A DNA stretch of 46,172 nucleotides from an uncultured Allomuricauda sp. (lineage in GTDB: Bacteria > Bacteroidota > Bacteroidia > Flavobacteriales > Flavobacteriaceae). The stretch spans positions 1 through 46,172 of the forward strand of contig NZ_CAKZYF010000215.1 in the NCBI RefSeq assembly GCF_937884665.1, written 5' to 3'. Below, piece by piece: positions 17,489 through 28,685 of this stretch (positions are counted from its first letter, which is position 1; every line of letters starts with the position of its first letter). The notes below the pieces were generated by a model. The model was not told the origin of the DNA, searched no databases, and was given only the letters and a program-made list of their open reading frames with translations. The translations under genes were made by a program, and so were the position numbers.

Positions 17489-19033
17489 ATGACAAATGTA
17501 CATAGGGATACCCTGTTCGTTTTGATAAAGTCTTTATCAAAATCTGAAAAACGCCAATTTAAACTATATGTTGGCCGATTGGGCGTGAATACGGACGCGA
17601 AGTTTCTGGCCCTTTTCAACCTATTGGATAGGATGAAGACGTACAATGAAAAGCAGATATTGGACAGTGGAATAGTAAAAAAAGCACAGCTTTCTAACCT
17701 AAAGGCCCATCTTTACAAGCAGATTTTGGTGAGTTTGCGTTTAAATCCTGTCAACCAAAATATTCGAGTTCAAATTCGGGAGCAACTGGACTTTGCCACG
17801 ATTCTTTATCAAAAAGGCCTCTATAAACAAAGTCTGAAGATTTTGGACAAAGCTAAAAATTTTGCCATCGAAAACGAGGAAAAGAACGTAGCTTATGAAA
17901 TTGTGGAACTTGAAAAAATCATTGAGACCCAATATATAACCCGAAGTATACCGGACCGAGCCGACGAACTGGCAGTCCAGGCCAAAAAATTATCGGCCCA
18001 AAATGTGATGACCAGTAAATTGTCAAACTTATCACTTCAGCTTTATGGTATGATGCTTAAAGTGGGTTATGTGCGAAATGATGAAGACCTACAAAGTGTC
18101 AAAGACTATTTTGAAAACCACTTGCCCGCATACCGACTGGAGGATTTGGGATTTCGTGAAAAACTCTGGCTTTACAAAGCACATCTTTGGTATAGTTTAT
18201 TGACGCAGGACTTTCTATCGTCCTATAAATATGCCAGCAAGTGGGTGGATTTGTTTTATGACAATGAGGACATGATAGCTCTAAACCCTGTCTTTTTTTT
18301 AAAAGGCAATCACTATCTTTTGGAGTCCCTGTTCTTTGTAAAATACAGTACCCAGTTCAAAGAGACCTTGGAACGCTTGGAAACTCAAGTAAGCAATGTC
18401 AGGTTTCCGCAGAATGACAATATTGCATCCCTAGCTTTTTTATATGTGAACTCCAACAAACTGAATCTGCACTTTTTGGAAGGGACCTTCAGCAAGGGAA
18501 TGTATTTGGTGAATATTGTGGAGTATGGTATCAAAAAGCACAAAGACCGTATTGATGAACATCATGTAATGCTTTTGTACTATAAAATTGCTTGTCTGTA
18601 TTTTGGAAATGCCGACCACAAAAATTGTATTCTGTACCTAAAGCGGATCATCACCAATAAAAATCTAAAAATGCGGGAAGACCTAATGTGTTTTGCCCGG
18701 GTTTTGAGTTTAGTGGCGCATTACGAAGCGGGAATGGACTATCATTTAGAAGTGCAATTAAAAAGTACGTATAAGTTTCTCTTAAAGATGAACGACTTGC
18801 AGGCGGTACAACTGGAAATGATCAAGTTCCTTCGCCGTCTCGGAGATATTTATCCCAGTGAATTGCAGAACGAGTTCCAGAAGTTATATCAGGAACTTAA
18901 AAAATACGAGCACCATCCTTATGAAAAACGGGCGTTCTTGTATTTGGATATCCTGTCCTGGTTAGAAAGCCATTTGCAAAATAAACCAGTTTCGGAAATT
19001 ATAAGAGAAAAAGCTTTGGTGGCCTCTCGCTAA
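17489..19033 (+). CDS. Conserved helical-repeat (TPR-like) cytoplasmic protein
   Basis: The 514-residue protein has no signal peptide or membrane segment. It is almost wholly helical, with repeats such as 'LYQKGLYKQSLKILDKAKNFAIENEE' and 'HKNCILYLKRIITN' that look like degenerate tetratricopeptide repeats. The N-terminal 'LFVLIKSLSKSEKRQFKLYVGR' is a distinctive opening that I associate with a conserved uncharacterised Bacteroidota family. It may be a scaffold; no enzymatic motif is visible. It is divergent from leuA, and its stop codon overlaps the end of the pseudouridine synthase gene by 4 bases. Confidence 0.8.
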   Translation: MTNVHRDTLFVLIKSLSKSEKRQFKLYVGRLGVNTDAKFLALFNLLDRMKTYNEKQILDSGIVKKAQLSNLKAHLYKQILVSLRLNPVNQNIRVQIREQLDFATILYQKGLYKQSLKILDKAKNFAIENEEKNVAYEIVELEKIIETQYITRSIPDRADELAVQAKKLSAQNVMTSKLSNLSLQLYGMMLKVGYVRNDEDLQSVKDYFENHLPAYRLEDLGFREKLWLYKAHLWYSLLTQDFLSSYKYASKWVDLFYDNEDMIALNPVFFLKGNHYLLESLFFVKYSTQFKETLERLETQVSNVRFPQNDNIASLAFLYVNSNKLNLHFLEGTFSKGMYLVNIVEYGIKKHKDRIDEHHVMLLYYKIACLYFGNADHKNCILYLKRIITNKNLKMREDLMCFARVLSLVAHYEAGMDYHLEVQLKSTYKFLLKMNDLQAVQLEMIKFLRRLGDIYPSELQNEFQKLYQELKKYEHHPYEKRAFLYLDILSWLESHLQNKPVSEIIREKALVASR

Positions 19034-19719
19034 GGAACAGCATCCCAAAGAGCATCTTTCGGGGTTGGGGCCATAAATTCCATGGGTTCTTTTTTTACCG
19101 GGTGCTCCAAACTTAGACAGCGGGCATGCAGGTGGATACTTCCGTCCGGGTTGCTGCGTGCCGCCCCATATTTTAAATCACCCTTTATGGAGCAATTGAT
19201 TGCCGCGAGTTGCGCTCTTATCTGATGATGTCTTCCCGTTTTTAAATCAATTTCCAAGAGTGTGTAAGAGTCCAGCTGATTTCGAATGGTGTAGGATAGA
19301 ATTGCTTTTTTCGAATGTGCCACTTCTTTTGAATGCGCATACGATTTGTTTTGTTTGGGATTGCGTACCAACCAATGGGTCAATGTCATGGTCGGCCCTT
19401 GGGGCACTTTTTTTACCATGGCCCAATACGTCTTTTTGGTTTTACCTTGGGCGAATGCCGAATTTAGTCGTGATAAAGCTTTGGAGGTTTTCGCAAATAT
19501 CACGATTCCCGAAGTAGGTCTGTCCAGCCGATGTACCACACCGAGAAATACATTCCCCGGTTTATCGTATTTAGCTTTCAGGTATTCCTTGACTATCTCA
19601 CTGAGCGGTGTATCTCCAGTTTTATCGCCTTGGACGATGTCCCCTGGTTTTTTGTTGACGGCGATGAGGTGGTTGTCCTCGTACAAAACCTCAAGGTTAC
19701 TGGAATCTGAACGTGCCAT
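19030..19719 (-). CDS. RluA-family RNA pseudouridine synthase
   Basis: The 229-residue enzyme isomerises uridine in RNA. The catalytic motif is seen as 'VVHRLDRPTSGIVIFAKT', with the invariant Asp of HRLD. The later 'LKTGRHHQIRAQL' is the second family motif. It has no N-terminal S4 domain, so it is the short RluA/TruC-like form; whether the target is rRNA or tRNA cannot be told. It follows panB by 33 bases on the same strand, probably in one operon without functional connection. Confidence 0.92.
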   Translation of the reverse strand: MARSDSSNLEVLYEDNHLIAVNKKPGDIVQGDKTGDTPLSEIVKEYLKAKYDKPGNVFLGVVHRLDRPTSGIVIFAKTSKALSRLNSAFAQGKTKKTYWAMVKKVPQGPTMTLTHWLVRNPKQNKSYAHSKEVAHSKKAILSYTIRNQLDSYTLLEIDLKTGRHHQIRAQLAAINCSIKGDLKYGAARSNPDGSIHLHARCLSLEHPVKKEPMEFMAPTPKDALWDAVP

Positions 19720-19752
19720 TGGAACTTTGTCTACAACAGAATCTCTAACCCG

Positions 19753-20571
19753 CTAGTACTGCTCGCTATCATTGGGAAAATCCTGATGCTTCACATCGCT
19801 GACATATTTGGATATGGCTTTGCCCATTTCCTCATAAAGGTTCATGTACCTGCGCAAGAACCTAGGATTGAATTCGTGGGTCATACCTAGCAAATCGTGT
19901 ACCACCAAAACTTGTCCGTCCACGCCATTTCCTGCGCCTATTCCTATAATGGGGATGGAAACGCTTTCAGCAACTTCTTTTGCCAATGCCGCAGGAATTT
20001 TTTCCAGAACGATACCGAAGCAACCTATTTCCTCCAGCATCTTGGCATCCTGTTTTAGTTTTTCGGCCTCTTTGTCCTCTTTGGCCCTCACGGTGTAGGT
20101 TCCGAATTTATAAATGGACTGCGGGGTAAGTCCCAGATGGCCCATGACCGGAATGCCCGCCTCAAGAATTCGGGAAACAGATTGTCTTATTTCAGAACCT
20201 CCTTCAACCTTGACTGCATGGGCGCCACTTTCTTTCATAATTCGGATAGCCGATCTCAACGCCTCCTTGGAATCGCTTTGATAACTACCAAAAGGGATAT
20301 CCACGATGACCAGCGCCCTCTTGGCCGCTCTTACCACAGAACTGGCATGATAAATCATTTGATCCAAGGTTATGGGTAACGTGGTTTCATGTCCCGCGAT
20401 TACATTACTTGCTGAATCACCCACTAAAATAACGTCCACTTGTGCAGCATCCACAATTTTGGCCATGGAATAATCATAGGAGGTCAACATGGAGATTTTT
20501 TCTCTGTTTTGTTTCATCTCCACCAACGATTTCACGGTAACTCTTTTGTATTCTTTTTTGGCGACAGACAT
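19753..20571 (-). CDS. panB: 3-methyl-2-oxobutanoate hydroxymethyltransferase
   Basis: This enzyme transfers a hydroxymethyl group from methylene-tetrahydrofolate to 2-oxoisovalerate, giving ketopantoate for pantothenate and CoA synthesis. The 272-residue chain is of standard length. Visible are '[18 protein letters not shown]', the Mg-binding 'VGDSASNV', 'KVEGG' carrying the catalytic-region Glu, '[10 protein letters not shown]', and '[18 protein letters not shown]'. All family motifs are intact. It shares its substrate, 2-oxoisovalerate, with LeuA nearby, but the two are not in the same operon. Confidence 0.96.
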   Translation of the reverse strand: MSVAKKEYKRVTVKSLVEMKQNREKISMLTSYDYSMAKIVDAAQVDVILVGDSASNVIAGHETTLPITLDQMIYHASSVVRAAKRALVIVDIPFGSYQSDSKEALRSAIRIMKESGAHAVKVEGGSEIRQSVSRILEAGIPVMGHLGLTPQSIYKFGTYTVRAKEDKEAEKLKQDAKMLEEIGCFGIVLEKIPAALAKEVAESVSIPIIGIGAGNGVDGQVLVVHDLLGMTHEFNPRFLRRYMNLYEEMGKAISKYVSDVKHQDFPNDSEQY

Positions 20572-20640
20572 TCTAATTGTTTTGAGTGACTAAATGTAAG
20601 CAGATTTGTTTAATTTGGAGGAGATACAAAAACTGAAAAA

Positions 20641-21105
20641 ATGCGAATTGCCTTCATTGTCTTTTTAATGTTTTTCCCACTTTTTTCTCTTCAAGCCCAA
20701 ATGGACGAGAAGGCTTTGGTAAAAGAAACCGTAGAAGGTTTTTTTGACGCTTTTCACCAACAAGATTCTGTAGGGATGAAAAGTTTTGTGGCCGAGAATG
20801 TGGTGCTACAGACAACAGGATTCGACAAAACCGGTAAAACGGTGCTACAAACCACACCTATTGGGAAATTGTACGAGTCCATTGTAAGCATACCGGATAG
20901 CATAGAATTTCAGGAAAAACTCACTTCTTGGTCCATTCAGGTGGATAGAACCATGGCGAACGCTTGGGTGGGATATGAGTTTTGGTTAAACGGTACTTTT
21001 AGCCACTGTGGTATCAATTCATTTCAAATGGTGAACTTTGGCGGAGAATGGAAAATTATCTATTTGATTGATACCCGGGGTAAAGAAGGTTGTTTGGAAA
21101 AGTGA
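20641..21105 (+). CDS. Secreted NTF2-like (SnoaL/DUF4440-type) protein
   Basis: The 154-residue protein has a signal peptide ending 'SLQAQ' and then one cone-shaped NTF2-like domain, recognisable by 'LVKETVEGFFDAFHQQDSVGMKSFVAENVVL' and the closing strands 'SFQMVNFGGEWKIIYLIDTR'. Such domains bind small molecules or act as simple enzymes; no catalytic residues can be assigned here. Two Cys in the mature part (in 'SHCGIN' and 'EGCLEK') could form a disulfide. It stands alone, divergent from panB. Confidence 0.8.
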   Translation: MRIAFIVFLMFFPLFSLQAQMDEKALVKETVEGFFDAFHQQDSVGMKSFVAENVVLQTTGFDKTGKTVLQTTPIGKLYESIVSIPDSIEFQEKLTSWSIQVDRTMANAWVGYEFWLNGTFSHCGINSFQMVNFGGEWKIIYLIDTRGKEGCLEK

Positions 21106-21523
21106 TGTAATTTTCCATTTACTGTTCTCTATCTCTATCGAAGTATTTCCGTTTTCCAGGATCTTCTGGACGAAATCCAATGACGAAACTGCCAGAAAAT
21201 GGGCATGTTAAAATGCCTGTCCCATCATGGTTTTGTTCCTCCCCTGGCGATTGATGGGGAACTGCTGGTTCATCTTGGTCGTTTCAACTAAGGGAGGGCC
21301 CTCATCCACGATACTCCCCAATACTATTTCGTAGTCGGTAAGGGTCAATAATATTCGGGCCTTTCCATAGAATGTTTTTGACCCTGTTTTGTGTTTTATT
21401 GAATGGATCAAATGTTATGCTGATTTCCATTTTTTGCCAAGAGGAAGTGGAATACTGTGACAGGAAAAAATAGCCAATATTCCAATCACTTTTAAGGGAA
21501 TTTAGAGTTTGTTCGAATGAAGT

Positions 21524-21538
21524 ATGACAGCTTGTCAT
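21524..21538. promoter_or_regulatory. Perfect inverted repeat upstream of dnaK, possible operator
   Basis: ATGACA-N3-TGTCAT is a perfect 6-base inverted repeat ending 22 bases before the -33 TTG of the dnaK promoter. A further TGACA lies at the -33 element itself. The position suits a heat-shock regulator site. Confidence 0.45.
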
Positions 21539-21560
21539 ATTGTAAGTGATGGCATGATCA

Positions 21561-21592
21561 TTGACACCTTTTTTACGGATAAAATAAATTTG
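21561..21592 (+). promoter_or_regulatory. Promoter of dnaK
   Basis: TAAATTTG at 21585-21592 is a perfect TAnnTTTG -7 element, with TTG (in TTGACA) at 21561-21563 and a 21-base spacer. The ATG is 22 bases downstream, so the leader is short. Confidence 0.8.
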
Positions 21593-21613
21593 AAAGACAA
21601 AATATAGAGAACA

Positions 21614-23542
21614 ATGAGCAAAATTATAGGTATAGATTTGGGTACGACCAACTCCTGTGTCTCCGTAATGGAGGGCAATGAGCCCGTAGTGATACCCAAC
21701 GCAGAAGGAAAGCGGACCACTCCTTCAGTGATTGCTTTTGTGGAAGGCGGGGAGATAAAAGTGGGTGATCCTGCCAAGAGGCAGGCGGTCACCAACCCCA
21801 ATAAAACCATTTATTCCATTAAAAGATTTATGGGAAACAAATTCTCAGAATCAAAAAAAGAAGCAGATCGGGTTCCCTACAAAGTAATTAAGGGAGACAA
21901 CGATACCCCGCGTGTGGATATTGACGGAAGGTTGTACACTCCGCAAGAACTTTCGGCAATGATTCTTCAAAAAATGAAGAAAACCGCTGAAGATTACTTG
22001 GGACAGGATGTATCCAGGGCGGTGATTACCGTACCAGCTTATTTTAACGATTCCCAACGCCAGGCCACCAAGGAAGCAGGTGAGATTGCGGGTCTTACGG
22101 TGGAGCGTATCATCAATGAGCCCACTGCGGCCTCTTTGGCTTACGGACTTGACAAAAAAGATACAGACCAAAAAATTGTGGTCTTTGACTTTGGAGGTGG
22201 AACCCATGATGTCTCCATTTTGGAACTGGGCGATGGGGTCTTTGAGGTATTGGCTACCGATGGAGATACCCACCTGGGTGGTGATGATGTGGACCAAAAG
22301 ATTATCGATTGGTTGGCTGAAGAGTTCAAATCGGATGAAGGTATGGATTTGAGAGATGATGCCATGGCTTTGCAACGTTTACGGGAAGCTGCGGAGAAAG
22401 CCAAAATTGAGCTATCATCCTCCGCCCAAACCGAAATCAATTTGCCCTATGTGACGGCAACCTCTTCAGGACCTAAGCACTTGGTCCGAACGCTTTCACG
22501 TTCAAAATTTGAGCAGTTGATAGACGATTTGGTAAAACGTACCATCGCACCTTGTGAGACCGCATTGAAGTCTGCGGGACTTTCCAAAAGTGATATCGAT
22601 GAGATTATTTTGGTGGGAGGCTCTACGCGGATTCCCGCTGTTCAGGAAGCTGTGGAAAAATTCTTCGGTAAAAAACCCTCCAAAGGAGTGAATCCAGACG
22701 AGGTAGTGGCAGTAGGGGCTGCAATCCAAGGAGGTGTCCTGACCGGGGATGTAAAAGATGTACTGTTGTTGGATGTAACACCACTTTCATTGGGTATTGA
22801 AACGATGGGAAGTGTCTTCACCAAATTGATAGAAGCAAACACCACCATTCCAACCAAAAAGTCACAGATATTCTCCACGGCAGCAGATAATCAACCCTCT
22901 GTTGAAATTCATGTGCTACAAGGTGAGCGTCCTATGGCGGCTGACAATAAAACCATTGGTAGATTTCATTTAGATGGTATTCCCCCTGCGCCTAGGGGTA
23001 CTCCTCAAATTGAGGTTACTTTTGATATTGATGCCAATGGTATCATAAAAGTTTCTGCTACGGACAAGGCCACAAATAAAACACAGGACATTCGAATTGA
23101 AGCTTCTTCTGGGTTGACCGAAGAGGAAATCAAAAGGATGAAAGCGGAAGCAGAGGCTAATGCGGAAGCAGACCAAAAGGCGAAAGAAACAGCCGATAAA
23201 TTGAATGAGGCGGATGGAATGATATTCCAAACGGAAAAGCAATTGAAGGATTTTGGCGATAAACTTTCAGAGGATAAAAAGAAGCCTATCGAAGAGGCGC
23301 TTGAAGAATTGAAGAAAGCCTACGAGACCAAAGATTTGGCGCTTATAGAACCTGCTTTGACAAAAATCAATGAAGCATGGAAAGTAGCTTCCGAAGAAAT
23401 GTACAAGGCCCAGGCCGAAGCTGCACAAGCTAACGGAGCCGATACAGGAGCAACAAATGAGGGTGCGGGAAGTACATCTGATAGCGCAGGTTCTGGTGAA
23501 GGAGATAATGTGGAAGATGTTGATTTAGAAGAGGAAAAATAA
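21614..23542 (+). CDS. dnaK: Chaperone protein DnaK (Hsp70)
   Basis: The 642-residue Hsp70 binds unfolded segments in an ATP-driven cycle with DnaJ and GrpE. The N-terminal ATPase domain has '[12 protein letters not shown]', '[15 protein letters not shown]' and '[13 protein letters not shown]'. The interdomain linker is 'DVLLLDVTP', followed by the beta-sandwich substrate domain, a helical lid, and a Gly/Ser/Asp-rich tail ending DVDLEEEK. The length is normal. It has its own promoter and a strong terminator, so it is monocistronic; dnaJ and grpE are not nearby. Confidence 0.98.
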   Translation: MSKIIGIDLGTTNSCVSVMEGNEPVVIPNAEGKRTTPSVIAFVEGGEIKVGDPAKRQAVTNPNKTIYSIKRFMGNKFSESKKEADRVPYKVIKGDNDTPRVDIDGRLYTPQELSAMILQKMKKTAEDYLGQDVSRAVITVPAYFNDSQRQATKEAGEIAGLTVERIINEPTAASLAYGLDKKDTDQKIVVFDFGGGTHDVSILELGDGVFEVLATDGDTHLGGDDVDQKIIDWLAEEFKSDEGMDLRDDAMALQRLREAAEKAKIELSSSAQTEINLPYVTATSSGPKHLVRTLSRSKFEQLIDDLVKRTIAPCETALKSAGLSKSDIDEIILVGGSTRIPAVQEAVEKFFGKKPSKGVNPDEVVAVGAAIQGGVLTGDVKDVLLLDVTPLSLGIETMGSVFTKLIEANTTIPTKKSQIFSTAADNQPSVEIHVLQGERPMAADNKTIGRFHLDGIPPAPRGTPQIEVTFDIDANGIIKVSATDKATNKTQDIRIEASSGLTEEEIKRMKAEAEANAEADQKAKETADKLNEADGMIFQTEKQLKDFGDKLSEDKKKPIEEALEELKKAYETKDLALIEPALTKINEAWKVASEEMYKAQAEAAQANGADTGATNEGAGSTSDSAGSGEGDNVEDVDLEEEK

Positions 23543-23564
23543 GCGAATCACTGCTTGAAAAATA

Positions 23565-23592
23565 AAAACCCCGGCATTTGCCGGGGTTTTTT
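23565..23592. terminator. Strong bidirectional terminator after dnaK
   Basis: CCCCGGC (23569-23575) and GCCGGGG (23580-23586) form a perfect 7-base-pair stem with an ATTT loop. It has A's before it and six T's after it. It also serves the convergent LuxR-type gene. Confidence 0.92.
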
Positions 23593-23609
23593 GATAAATA
23601 GTGCAAAGC

Positions 23610-24254
23610 TCAAGCAGCGTTCAAACGTTGTACTTCCAGTTGGCGTAGCTTTTCCAATGCCTCAGACTTAGAGTTCACATTAAGTTTTACATAGATATTT
23701 TGTATGTGAAAATTGACTGCGCTGGTCGTAACGCAAAGCTTATCTGCAATCATTTTATAGGTGTAGCCCTGTGACAACAAATCAATAATTTGGTTTTCTT
23801 TCTTGGAAAAGGACTCCAATGACTTTTGTTGGAACGAGTTGATGACCTTCTTTACAACATCATATCCCATGATTACTCCATGCTCTTCCAGCGCTTCGAG
23901 CGCATTGAAGAAACGGGCTTTGCTTATCGGTTTGGTGAGATAGCCATTGGCCCCTCTTTTAAAAGCCTCCCGGATTAGGTTGAAATCATTTTGGAGACTC
24001 ATTATCAGAATTTTGGTGTTTTTTTTCTTTTTACGGATAAAATCGATACCATCAATCCCAGAAATTCCATGCAAGGATACTTCAGAAATGATAATATCTG
24101 GATTCAATCTGCCAAAATTGGATAATAGAGTATTCATGGATTTGTAAATACCCAATAGTTTATAACGGGTTTCTTCTTCAAAAAAATATTTGTAGGTCAA
24201 AAAGAACTTTTCGTTGGGGTCTACTATAACAATAGTCGTTTTATCTGTTTTCAT
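23610..24254 (-). CDS. NarL/LuxR-type response regulator with Glu at the phosphoacceptor position
   Basis: The chosen start gives MKTDKTTIVIVD and 214 residues; an upstream ATG at 24317 would add 21 residues that look unrelated to a receiver. The receiver domain (about 5-120) keeps D12, S86 and K108 of the 'LTKP' motif, but in 'PDIIISEVSLHG' the phosphoacceptor is Glu58 instead of Asp. The C-terminal LuxR helix-turn-helix (about 145-205) is typical: 'KKENQIIDLLSQGYTYKMIADKLCVTTSAVNFHIQNIYVKL'. Glu often mimics phospho-Asp, so it may be permanently active or controlled otherwise. No kinase gene is near. It is convergent with dnaK and divergent from a candidate RNA gene. Confidence 0.88.
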   Translation of the reverse strand: MKTDKTTIVIVDPNEKFFLTYKYFFEEETRYKLLGIYKSMNTLLSNFGRLNPDIIISEVSLHGISGIDGIDFIRKKKKNTKILIMSLQNDFNLIREAFKRGANGYLTKPISKARFFNALEALEEHGVIMGYDVVKKVINSFQQKSLESFSKKENQIIDLLSQGYTYKMIADKLCVTTSAVNFHIQNIYVKLNVNSKSEALEKLRQLEVQRLNAA

Positions 24255-24262
24255 GAGAAAAA

Positions 24263-24270
24263 TAGATTTG
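24263..24270 (+). promoter_or_regulatory. -7 element TAGATTTG, possible promoter of a small RNA
   Basis: TAGATTTG fits TAnnTTTG exactly on the plus strand, but no TTG is found at the expected -33 distance. The only plus-strand element it could serve is the structured region ending at the terminator at 24490-24519. Confidence 0.4.
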
Positions 24271-24275
24271 GGGGT

Positions 24276-24519
24276 TATCTGATTTCTATCTGTTTCTATC
24301 CAATGCCCAAAACTCATTTAGACTTGGACAAAGGTTTTCCTTTCCCGACTACGGAAATACTGTTTTTTCAGAATGGCTTGGAAAAAACCAATAGAAAACA
24401 GCACCTCCCAGTCGGGTGACGGTTAGAATCCCACTAGGAATTCTGGAACCGGGTTTCAATCAAAAAAATCTTGAAATTTAAATAGGGCTAATCACTTTTG
24501 CCTTTGGAAGTGATTTTTT
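24276..24519 (+). ncRNA. Candidate structured small RNA (~245 bases) ending in a terminator
   Basis: Four successive helices can be drawn. P1 is a rod closed by CCCGACT (24344-24350) with AGTCGGG (24410-24416), and within it CTGTTTT (24360-24366) with AAAACAG (24395-24401), or alternatively GTTTTTTC (24362-24369) with GAAAAAAC (24381-24388). P2 pairs GGTT-AGAAT (24421-24429) with ATTCT-gg-AACC (24440-24450). P3 pairs TTTCAA (24454-24459) with TTGAAA (24471-24476). P4 is a terminator, AATCACTT/AAGTGATT plus T-run. No plus-strand gene exists here to need that terminator. The 5' end is inferred from the -7 element. The family is unknown, and it could also hold a tiny ORF. Confidence 0.45.
24490..24519 (+). 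terminator. Orphan plus-strand terminator
   Basis: AATCACTT (24490-24497) pairs perfectly with AAGTGATT (24508-24515) around a ten-base loop and is followed by four more T's. The minus strand has no T-run after the hairpin, so it is directional and implies a plus-strand transcript from the left. Confidence 0.65.
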
Positions 24520-24708
24520 AAGAGTTGCAATTTTTTCATGGTAAATTAAGATTTGGGTTAGTACTATTTCAAAAATTAAATTACACTTTTTTTGGGTTGG
24601 TATCGTTTAAATGTAAAAATTTTCGTTCAAATGCAATCTTAAAAAATCTGCTTCAAACTGTTATTTATATCAAAAAATAAAATAACTGTCTTATTTTCAG
24701 TTTTTTAC

Positions 24709-24740
24709 AAAAAAAATAGGATGCCCACAAGAGCATCCTA
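24709..24740 (-). terminator. Minus-strand terminator after the 6S-like RNA candidate
   Basis: TAGGATGC (24717-24724) and GCATCCTA (24733-24740) form a perfect 8-base-pair stem. The A-run at 24709-24716 becomes a T-run on the minus strand. It lies 183 bases beyond the stop of the PD40 gene, leaving room for the RNA candidate between. Confidence 0.8.
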
Positions 24741-24751
24741 CATTGTTTGAG

Positions 24752-24887
24752 AAAAATCGGTCAGATTGAAATAGTACAACCCGTTTTACATGATAAATTG
24801 CCGGTTCCCCTGTCCCTTTTGGCTATGGACACTTATTGTTTGGCAATATTGGTTATCAAATAACCCCCAGGTAGCTGACCGATTTTT
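24752..24887 (-). ncRNA. Candidate rod-shaped regulatory RNA, 6S-like
   Basis: A 13-base-pair perfect closing helix joins AAAAATCGGTCAG (24752-24764) and CTGACCGATTTTT (24875-24887), 110 bases apart. Inside are a large open bubble, then TGATAA+ATTGCC (24791-24802) paired with GGCAAT...TTATCA (24842-24847, 24853-24858), and a tip hairpin TGTCC/GGACA (24811-24815, 24827-24831). The bubble strand can also form a local GGTTAT/ATAACC hairpin. Closing stem, central bubble and apical arm is the layout of 6S RNA, which binds RNA polymerase; a Flavobacteria-specific 6S class is known. The minus strand is preferred because a terminator follows 12 bases later. Confidence 0.5.
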
Positions 24888-24922
24888 GTTCATTTAAATA
24901 CTGATTTTTTCGTTCAAATTTT

Positions 24923-26092
24923 TTAATCGTCGTATGTGGTCGCAGAATACTCCATCGCAGCTTCTTCCTTTAAAAGTCGGTTGGGCTTCTCTTCATGATT
25001 TACAATTACTGTATTTTCAGAAGTTCTTTTTCCATAGTTGACCGTGTACTGTGCAATGGTTTGGTTTTGGCCTCTGTTGGAGACAACATAGCCCGTACCC
25101 TTGTCCAAATTCAGCGCAATGCTGTAGTCATCTTTAGAGCTGTTGATATGTCCACCCAAATTTACCGATGCGGTTAAGCTGCTTTTGGCCACTTGGGTAG
25201 CGTATAGGTCAAGGCCGCCATATCCCTTACGACCTGAGGAAGCAAAGAACAATAAAGTACCGTTGTAAAGGTTGGGATAAAGTTCATCTTCTTTCGTATT
25301 GACTTTGGGACCGAGGTTTTTTACAATACCCAACTTTCCATTTTTAAGAATATCAACTACGTAAATATCATATTTCCCGTAGCTACCTTTCATATTGGAA
25401 GCAAAGAACAATCGTTTTCCATCTTCGGAAATTGTGGGATGTTTGGCAGAGGCATATTTAGGACAAACCTTTATTTTGGTAATGTTGTCCCATTTTCCAT
25501 TGACTTTTTCCGCCCTGAATATTTCGTGACTCAGTTCCTTTTTGGAAAAAACACCATATAAAGGTTTTTGATATACTGCTTTGCTAAAATATGCGGTCTG
25601 ACCATCTTTGGTTATGGACATAGCGGGCATATAGCCGTCCAGTGTGGAAAGTTCTCCTGTCATCTTTTGGGATTTGAATACTTTCCCAGCAGCGACGTCA
25701 TTCTTATCATTGTCCACATAGTGGGATTCAATATGGGCATCCCACTGTTTCTTTTCCTCCAATCGCCCTTTTTGTATTCCATAGGATTGTTCTTTGGCAA
25801 ACTGGAACAAGGCCTTGTAGTTTAAATCCAGTTGGTTCGTGGGACTTGTTTGTAGCAACTTCTCGTACCAAAAAGATGCGGTTTCGTAGTTACTGGATAA
25901 AAAATTGGCGTTTCCTAAATCTTGAAAGATTTCCAATTCGGAATATCCCTGCTTCAACAGGTCAAGATAGTCATCCACTTGTTGGCTATCTTGTAAATGA
26001 TTTTTCGATGCCGTTAGATTTTGTCCGAATGCGTTTTGAGCTAAAAGAAAGCTTAGTGCGATAGTTAAAATGTAGGTAAATGAACGTGTCAT
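24923..26092 (-). CDS. Exported PD40 (WD40-like propeller) protein without OmpA domain
   Basis: The 389-residue protein has a signal peptide ending 'NAFGQ', a short TPR-like helical part (about 45-110), and a beta-propeller of PD40 repeats ('KHPTISEDGKRLFFASNMKGSYGKYDIYVV', 'LYPNLYNGTLLFFASSGRKGYGGLDLYAT'). This matches the first two-thirds of the large OmpA-like lipoproteins of Bacteroidota (the type IX secretion protein PorE has this layout), but the chain stops at 'SATTYDD' without the peptidoglycan-binding OmpA domain. It is probably periplasmic or outer-membrane associated. No PorP/SprF gene is adjacent, so the role is uncertain. Confidence 0.85.
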   Translation of the reverse strand: MTRSFTYILTIALSFLLAQNAFGQNLTASKNHLQDSQQVDDYLDLLKQGYSELEIFQDLGNANFLSSNYETASFWYEKLLQTSPTNQLDLNYKALFQFAKEQSYGIQKGRLEEKKQWDAHIESHYVDNDKNDVAAGKVFKSQKMTGELSTLDGYMPAMSITKDGQTAYFSKAVYQKPLYGVFSKKELSHEIFRAEKVNGKWDNITKIKVCPKYASAKHPTISEDGKRLFFASNMKGSYGKYDIYVVDILKNGKLGIVKNLGPKVNTKEDELYPNLYNGTLLFFASSGRKGYGGLDLYATQVAKSSLTASVNLGGHINSSKDDYSIALNLDKGTGYVVSNRGQNQTIAQYTVNYGKRTSENTVIVNHEEKPNRLLKEEAAMEYSATTYDD

Positions 26093-28660
<2,568 letters not shown>

Positions 28661-28685
28661 GTTACTTACATTTGAACTAAAAACA

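Larger units (their letters stand above)
21106..21613. other. Gene-poor stretch with possible decayed minus-strand frames
   Basis: No confident gene lies here. Two overlapping minus-strand frames, 21302-21538 (78 codons) and 21208-21411 (67 codons), read like protein in places ('KARILLTLTDYEIVLGSIVD'). They are in different registers and lack a signal or known domain, so they could be remains of one frameshifted gene or chance. The right end holds the dnaK promoter region. Confidence 0.35.

Noticed and set aside
21208..21538. One intact minus-strand gene upstream of dnaK
   Set aside because: The two candidate frames are out of register, and the first starts inside the inverted repeat of the dnaK control region; at best a remnant.
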